This document shows, piece by piece, positions 6,926 through 11,125 of a stretch of 11,125 bases of DNA. The notes beneath the pieces were generated by a model. The model did no database searches, had not been told where the DNA came from, and worked only from the letters and a program-made list of their open reading frames with translations. The position numbers and the translations under genes were made by a program. The DNA lies in assembly GCA_031263965.1 (NCBI GenBank), contig JAISES010000012.1:1-11125 (forward strand), given 5' to 3'. Origin of the DNA: Prevotella sp. GTDB taxonomy: Bacteria; Bacteroidota; Bacteroidia; Bacteroidales; Dysgonomonadaceae. Each line of letters starts with the position of its first letter. Positions within the stretch are counted from its first letter, which is position 1.

Positions 6926-6949
6926 CATTTACTGATTTATCCGTATCGA

Positions 6950-9829
6950 ATGATTCCTTTTTTATACAATGTAGCACAGGCATACTATAAAGCCTGCGGA
7001 CAATCCGTCAGCCGCTTTACGTTCGTCTTTCCAAACAGAAGGGCGGGTATCTTCTTTCAGAACTATCTTTCCGGCATAGCCGGGCAACCCGTATTTTCTC
7101 CCGAAATACTAACAGTAACCGACCTTTTCGAACGTTTAAGCCCCTATAAAAAAGCAGACCGCATAGAAATGCTATTCCTGCTTTATCACATATACAAGCA
7201 AATAAGCGGAACGACAGAGACTTTCGATGAATTTCTTTACTGGGGCGAGATGCTTTTGAATGACTTCGATGATGTGGATAAATATCTGGTTGATGCCAAA
7301 CAGCTTTTTCGTAACATCCAAGACCTGAAAGAAATCGATGCGGGATTCGATTTTCTGACAAAAGAACAAATAGAGGCTATCCGTCGTTTCTGGTCTAACT
7401 TTCTGCCTATTGGAGAAAATGATAAGAAGAAAGATTTTATGGAAATGTGGGAAGTCCTTTTCCGGTTGTATACTCTTCTGCGCGAACAATTACAGAAAAA
7501 AGGTCTGGCTTACGAAGGAATGATTTTTCGCGATGTAATAGAACGATTGTCACAGGATGAAAATACGGAGCTTCCTTTTGAGAAGATTATATTCGTTGGG
7601 CTAAACGGACATAGCAGATCGGAAGAAAATCTCTTAAAGTTCCTGCATAAAAAGAAAATAGCCGATTTTTACTGGGACTATTCATCTCCTCTGGTTCGCG
7701 ATCCTCAAAACAAAGCCTCATTCTTTTCCGGCACGAATAAAGTACAGTTTCCATCCCAACTGGCTCTGTCGCCGGAAGAGTTAAGCATGGAAATACCCAT
7801 TATAGAAGCTATTGGAATACCTTCATCCGTAGGGCAGGCAAAACATATATACCCTATACTGAAATCGTTACTGGAGGAAAAGCATATAACACCTGAACTT
7901 GCAGTAAATACGGCTTTGGTCCTGCCTGATGAGAATCTGCTGTTGCCGGTATTATATTCGATTCCCGAAGAGATTAACAAGATAAATGTTACAATGGGAT
8001 ATAATCTGAGTAACAGTTCTATCTCCGGATTGATGGAGCATATATTCGAGTTGCAACGCAATATCCGCAAGTCGGAAAACTATACGGGCTTTTTTTACAA
8101 ACCTGTACTTGCCATATTGAATCACCGATATATAACCAATATAGCGGGAGCCGAAGCCAAAAAACTGAGACAAAGCATAGTACAGTACAATAAAGTTATT
8201 GTATCCGTCAGGGAATTATATATACATCCTATATTCCGCCTGGTATTCGTACCTGTCGACAAATGGGAGGATATACCCGATTACCTGAAATCGATACTTG
8301 CCACGCTGAAAACATCGCTCTATACAAAAGAGAAAGAAGATGAAGATGTAAGCGCCCGGTCGGTAGATATAGAATCCGAATTTATAGTTGAATATTACAA
8401 GACTATAAACAAAATGGATGATGCTTTGAAGAATATATTCCCTGAAATGTCAGTTGAAACATATTTCAAACTATTGAAAAAACTGATACAGGGCATCAGC
8501 GTACCGTTTAGCGGGGAACCATTAGCCGGATTGCAGGTAATGGGAGTGCTGGAAACCAGAGTATTGGACTTTGACAATTTGATAATCCTTTCCATGAATG
8601 AAGGGATCTTTCCAATGAAGAAGGCAGCAAGCTCGTTTATCCCGTATAATTTAAGAAAAGGCTTCGACCTGCCGACTTATGAACATCAGGACAGTATCTT
8701 TGCCTATCATTTTTACAGGATGATAAACAGGGCAAAACGTATTTACCTGTTGTATGACACGCGCACCGAAGGCCTGCAATCGGGGGAAGTAAGCCGTTAC
8801 TTCAATCAGATCAAATACCTTTATGCCGGCTCATTCGATATAAGAAATAACCTGACTGTATATAAAGTTACTTCAAGCGAGAGTCTCTCGATATCGATAC
8901 AGAAAACACCTCAGATACAAGAAAAATTAAATATCTTTTTACAGGGAGGTGACAAAAGATTGTCTGCCAGTGCTATAAATGCATACCTGAATTGTCCGCT
9001 TCAATTCTATTTCTCAGTTGTAGAAGGAATGGCAGAAGAGGATGAGATAGCAGAAGTAGTGGAGGCTAGTATGTTCGGCACTATTTTTCACTCGGTAATG
9101 GAGTGGATGTATGAACCGTTTAAAGGAAAACTTATAACAGCCGACCTCCTGCACAAGATACGAAAAGATGATAATTTGCTTACCGAAAAAATAGAAAGGT
9201 CTTTTGCCGAAAATTATTTTAAAACAGAAAAAGTAAAAAAACTCACAGGTCAGAATTTCCTTACGGGCGAAGTCCTGAAAAAATACGTACAAAAAGTATT
9301 ATCTATAGATGCGCGCCAGACCCCTTTTATATACATAAATTCGGAAGAACAGATAAAAGCGGATTACCTTTTACCATCAGGGAAAGTTGTATCGTTGAAA
9401 GGATTTATCGACCGTGTAGATGAAGTAAAAGGACGAACCCGTATAATAGATTACAAAACAGGGCGGGGAGCGCTGGTCTATAAAGAAATGAAAGACCTCT
9501 TCGACAAAGAAATGAAAAACAGGCCTAAAGCCGTCATGCAGGTATTCATGTATTCTCACCTATACCTGCTCGATCATCCGGATAAAATATCAGAGCCCGG
9601 AATATATTACCTGAGAAACCTTTACGATACAAGATTTGATCCTGATGTGATAAACAAGGCAAGTAGAGAGGAAGTACAGGTAACTGACTTTTCAAGATAC
9701 CGGACGGAATTTAAAACACACTTCGATGCCTGTTTGGAAGAGATATTCGATCCTGCCGTACCTTTCAGTCAAACCCCAACGGGAGAAGCGTGTAAATGGT
9801 GCATTTTCACGAATATATGTAAGAAGTAG
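6950..9829 (+). CDS. AddB/RexB-like PD-(D/E)XK nuclease with Fe-S cluster motif
   Basis: A 959-aa protein of the AddB/RexB type, which partners an AddA helicase-nuclease to resect double-strand DNA breaks. The ATG at 6950 is preferred over TTG 6923, which sits in the promoter. The N-terminal half is a degraded UvrD-like helicase: FTFVFPNRRAG (23-33) replaces the start region with no Walker A GxxxxGKT, IIFVGLNGHSRSEENLL (213-229) resembles a motif II region, and VMGVLETRVLDFDNLIILSMNEGIFP (530-555) is the conserved motif V/VI-like block. The C-terminal RecB-type nuclease shows His714 (FGTIFH), Asp821 (GFIDR), Asp834-x-Lys836 (IDYKTG) and Gln864-x3-Tyr868. Four Cys for a 4Fe-4S staple are present: Cys682 (LNCP), Cys948, Cys951 and Cys957. 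All catalytic residues are intact. No addA lies next to it in this window. Symbol addB is plausible but not certain. Confidence 0.88.
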   Translation: MIPFLYNVAQAYYKACGQSVSRFTFVFPNRRAGIFFQNYLSGIAGQPVFSPEILTVTDLFERLSPYKKADRIEMLFLLYHIYKQISGTTETFDEFLYWGEMLLNDFDDVDKYLVDAKQLFRNIQDLKEIDAGFDFLTKEQIEAIRRFWSNFLPIGENDKKKDFMEMWEVLFRLYTLLREQLQKKGLAYEGMIFRDVIERLSQDENTELPFEKIIFVGLNGHSRSEENLLKFLHKKKIADFYWDYSSPLVRDPQNKASFFSGTNKVQFPSQLALSPEELSMEIPIIEAIGIPSSVGQAKHIYPILKSLLEEKHITPELAVNTALVLPDENLLLPVLYSIPEEINKINVTMGYNLSNSSISGLMEHIFELQRNIRKSENYTGFFYKPVLAILNHRYITNIAGAEAKKLRQSIVQYNKVIVSVRELYIHPIFRLVFVPVDKWEDIPDYLKSILATLKTSLYTKEKEDEDVSARSVDIESEFIVEYYKTINKMDDALKNIFPEMSVETYFKLLKKLIQGISVPFSGEPLAGLQVMGVLETRVLDFDNLIILSMNEGIFPMKKAASSFIPYNLRKGFDLPTYEHQDSIFAYHFYRMINRAKRIYLLYDTRTEGLQSGEVSRYFNQIKYLYAGSFDIRNNLTVYKVTSSESLSISIQKTPQIQEKLNIFLQGGDKRLSASAINAYLNCPLQFYFSVVEGMAEEDEIAEVVEASMFGTIFHSVMEWMYEPFKGKLITADLLHKIRKDDNLLTEKIERSFAENYFKTEKVKKLTGQNFLTGEVLKKYVQKVLSIDARQTPFIYINSEEQIKADYLLPSGKVVSLKGFIDRVDEVKGRTRIIDYKTGRGALVYKEMKDLFDKEMKNRPKAVMQVFMYSHLYLLDHPDKISEPGIYYLRNLYDTRFDPDVINKASREEVQVTDFSRYRTEFKTHFDACLEEIFDPAVPFSQTPTGEACKWCIFTNICKK

Positions 9830-9836
9830 AAATCAA

Positions 9837-9919
9837 TGTGTAAATATATTTATGTGCCAATGTGCCAATGACGCGAAGCGATAAAAATTGGCATATCGGC
9901 ATATTCTCACATTAGCACA
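9837..9919. repeat. Inverted array of 8-bp units between convergent genes
   Basis: Four octamers run on the + strand (TGTGTAAA 9837, TATATTTA 9845, TGTGCCAA 9853, TGTGCCAA 9861) and four in the opposite direction at 9888-9919 (on the - strand TGTGCTAA, TGTGAGAA, TATGCCGA, TATGCCAA). Between them lies a mini-hairpin CGC-GAA-GCG (9872-9880). The inner pair GCCAAT (9864-9869) with ATTGGC (9887-9892) is perfect. The element fills the gap between the stop codons of the AddB-like gene and pheS, so it may serve as a two-way transcription end, although no long T-tract follows. Confidence 0.75.
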
Positions 9920-9924
9920 TCAAA

Positions 9925-10944
9925 TTAATAGGCGCTTTCGAACTGTTCGAGGAATCGTTTATCGTTTTCGGAGAACATACGCAAGTCTTTCACTCTATAC
10001 TTCAGGTTGGTTATGCGTTCTATTCCCATCCCTAAGGCATAACCTGTATACACCTTGCTATCTATCCCGCAATTATCCAACACATTCGGATCAACCATTC
10101 CGCAACCGAGAATCTCTACCCAGCCGGTATGTTTACAGAAAGAGCAACCTTTTCCGCCACAGATATTACATGAAATGTCCATTTCGGCACTAGGCTCGGT
10201 AAAAGGAAAATATGAAGGGCGCAAACGTATCTTCGTATCTGCGCCAAAGAGCTCTTTAGCGACAAATAACAGCGCTTGTTTCAAGTCTGCAAACGAGACG
10301 TCCTTGTCAATATACAGCGCCTCCACCTGATGGAAAAAACAATGAGCACGGTTCGATATAGCTTCGTTACGATATACACGCCCCGGACAAATAATACGTA
10401 TCGGCGGTTGTTGTTTTTCCATTACCCGTGTTTGTACGGACGATGTATGCGTACGCAGTATAATCTCAGGATTACGGGCAATGAAGAACGTATCTTGCAT
10501 ATCGCGTGCCGGATGATCGTCGGCAAAGTTCAACGAGGAAAACACATGCCAATCGTCTTCTATTTCAGGCCCTTCGGCTATAGAAAAACCTAAACGTCGG
10601 AAGATGCCGCAAATTTCTTTCTTAACAATAGAAATCGGGTGACGGGTACCTGATGCTACCGGTGCAGACGTACGGGTAAGATCGATTGTATCACCGGATG
10701 TCTGTGTGCTTTCAAGGGATTCTTTCAGTTGGCTGATCTTTTCCTGAGCTTTCTCTTTTAGCTCGTTGAGCTTCATCCCCACCTCTCGCTTCTGCTCTGC
10801 TGCAACATTGCGGAAATCGTTCATCAACTCCGATATTTCACCTTTCTTACCCAGATATTTTATCCGTAATACTTCTATTTCTTCTGCCTTTTCGGCTTTC
10901 AGATTTTCTATATCTGACAGTAATTGATTGATCTTGTTTATCAT
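9925..10944 (-). CDS. pheS: Phenylalanine-tRNA ligase alpha subunit
   Basis: This 339-aa catalytic subunit of the alpha2-beta2 class II synthetase activates phenylalanine and charges tRNA-Phe in the cytoplasm. Residues 1-90 form the N-terminal coiled coil (LKAEKAEEIEVLRIKYLGKKGEISELM and following helices). The catalytic core follows: motif 2 with GRVYRNEAISNRAHCFFHQVEALYID (188-213), the TEPSAEMDISC segment (249-259), a Cys-rich insert C-N-I-CGGKGCSFCK (259-271) of the kind seen in many PheS proteins, EILGCGMVDPNVL (277-289), and motif 3 GYALGMGIERIT (301-312) with Ala303 in the position that controls substrate size in E. coli PheS (Ala294). Length is normal. The start ATG (10942-10944) is preceded by AGGGAG very close by. 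No pheT is adjacent, which is usual in Bacteroidetes. Confidence 0.97.
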   Translation of the reverse strand: MINKINQLLSDIENLKAEKAEEIEVLRIKYLGKKGEISELMNDFRNVAAEQKREVGMKLNELKEKAQEKISQLKESLESTQTSGDTIDLTRTSAPVASGTRHPISIVKKEICGIFRRLGFSIAEGPEIEDDWHVFSSLNFADDHPARDMQDTFFIARNPEIILRTHTSSVQTRVMEKQQPPIRIICPGRVYRNEAISNRAHCFFHQVEALYIDKDVSFADLKQALLFVAKELFGADTKIRLRPSYFPFTEPSAEMDISCNICGGKGCSFCKHTGWVEILGCGMVDPNVLDNCGIDSKVYTGYALGMGIERITNLKYRVKDLRMFSENDKRFLEQFESAY

Positions 10945-10971
10945 GCTCCCTGTTCTTTTTCTTTAAGCATA

Positions 10972-10979
10972 CAAAAATA
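10972..10979 (-). promoter_or_regulatory. -7 element TATTTTTG, promoter of pheS
   Basis: CAAAAATA on the + strand reads TATTTTTG on the - strand, an exact TAnnTTTG match 27 bp ahead of the pheS ATG. The -33 area falls inside the heptamer tract at 10990-11017, where a TTTTC on the - strand lies about 18 bp upstream. Start site expected near 10965. Confidence 0.55.
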
Positions 10980-10989
10980 CGTTTTTAAA

Positions 10990-11017
10990 TGAAAAGTGAA
11001 AAGCGAAAAGTGAAAAA
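10990..11017. repeat. Heptamer tandem array (TGAAAAG)4
   Basis: Four 7-bp units follow each other: TGAAAAG 10990, TGAAAAG 10997, CGAAAAG 11004 and TGAAAAA 11011. The array sits directly upstream of the candidate pheS -7 element and would hold its -33 region. Confidence 0.75.
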
Positions 11018-11020
11018 CAA

Positions 11021-11068
11021 TATGCAAATTTGAAAATTAGCAAATTTGAAAATGTGCCAATGGAGAAT
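11021..11068. repeat. Octamer tandem array related to the 9837-9919 element
   Basis: Six 8-bp units: TATGCAAA 11021, TTTGAAAA 11029, TTAGCAAA 11037, TTTGAAAA 11045, TGTGCCAA 11053 and the weaker TGGAGAAT 11061. The unit TGTGCCAA is identical to the two inner units of the array downstream of pheS, so the pheS gene is flanked by members of the same repeat family. Confidence 0.7.
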
Positions 11069-11081
11069 AGTTTATCTATAA

Positions 11082-11123
11082 GTAAGGAGTAAAGAGTGAA
11101 AAATTAAGAATGAAGAATTAAAA
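11082..11123. repeat. Heptamer tandem array, purine-rich
   Basis: Six degenerate 7-bp units run in register: GTAAGGA, GTAAAGA, GTGAAAA, ATTAAGA, ATGAAGA and ATTAAAA. Almost all bases are A or G with fixed T positions. It may continue past the end of the window. No ORF or promoter is seen in it. Confidence 0.6.
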
Positions 11124-11125
11124 AT

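Noticed and set aside
6923..6949. TTG start extending the AddB-like protein by nine residues
   Set aside because: It lies within the TATTTTTG promoter element and the family-like N-terminus begins at the ATG.
9888..10193. 101-codon + strand frame over the 3' end of pheS
   Set aside because: Shadow of pheS and of the octamer repeat.
10990..11123. CRISPR array
   Set aside because: Units are 7-8 bp and contiguous, without spacers of constant length, and no cas gene is present.

Overview
The window looks like chromosomal DNA of a Bacteroidetes bacterium, probably Bacteroidales and Dysgonomonas-like. This is inferred from moderate-to-low GC, several good matches to the Bacteroidetes -7 promoter element TAnnTTTG, weak Shine-Dalgarno signals, a pheS with no pheT beside it, the style of the carA/carB and AddB-type proteins, and intergenic repeats of a kind I associate with this phylum. 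Genus is not proven.

Layout: a CACGGAG hairpin repeat (1-85); a secreted, basic LTxxQ (Spy/CpxP-like) protein (235-1053, +); a leader region with a promoter, a 16-codon ORF and an intrinsic terminator (1079-1203); carA (1242-2312, +) and carB (2340-5564, +) as a two-gene operon; a GC-rich structured repeat (about 5631-5850) between convergent genes; a secreted YD-repeat/DUF4595-like protein (5933-6691, -); a divergent promoter region (6692-6949); an AddB/RexB-like Fe-S nuclease (6950-9829, +); an inverted octamer array (9837-9919) between convergent genes; pheS (9925-10944, -); and heptamer and octamer arrays upstream of pheS (10990-11123).

CarA and CarB together make carbamoyl phosphate for pyrimidines and arginine. 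PheS charges tRNA-Phe with an unlinked PheT. The AddB-like protein would act in double-strand-break repair with an unlinked AddA. The two secreted proteins are envelope or surface proteins of unknown role.

Two points stand out. The carAB leader is built like a translation-coupled, pyrBI-type attenuator: a short ORF with a U-rich 3' end stops at the foot of an intrinsic terminator. The intergenic regions also hold several repeat elements made of short units of 7, 8 or about 10 bp, arranged as inverted or tandem arrays; both convergent gene junctions carry a structured repeat. The CarA/CarB sequences themselves resemble eukaryotic CAD/CPS1 more than E. coli CarAB.
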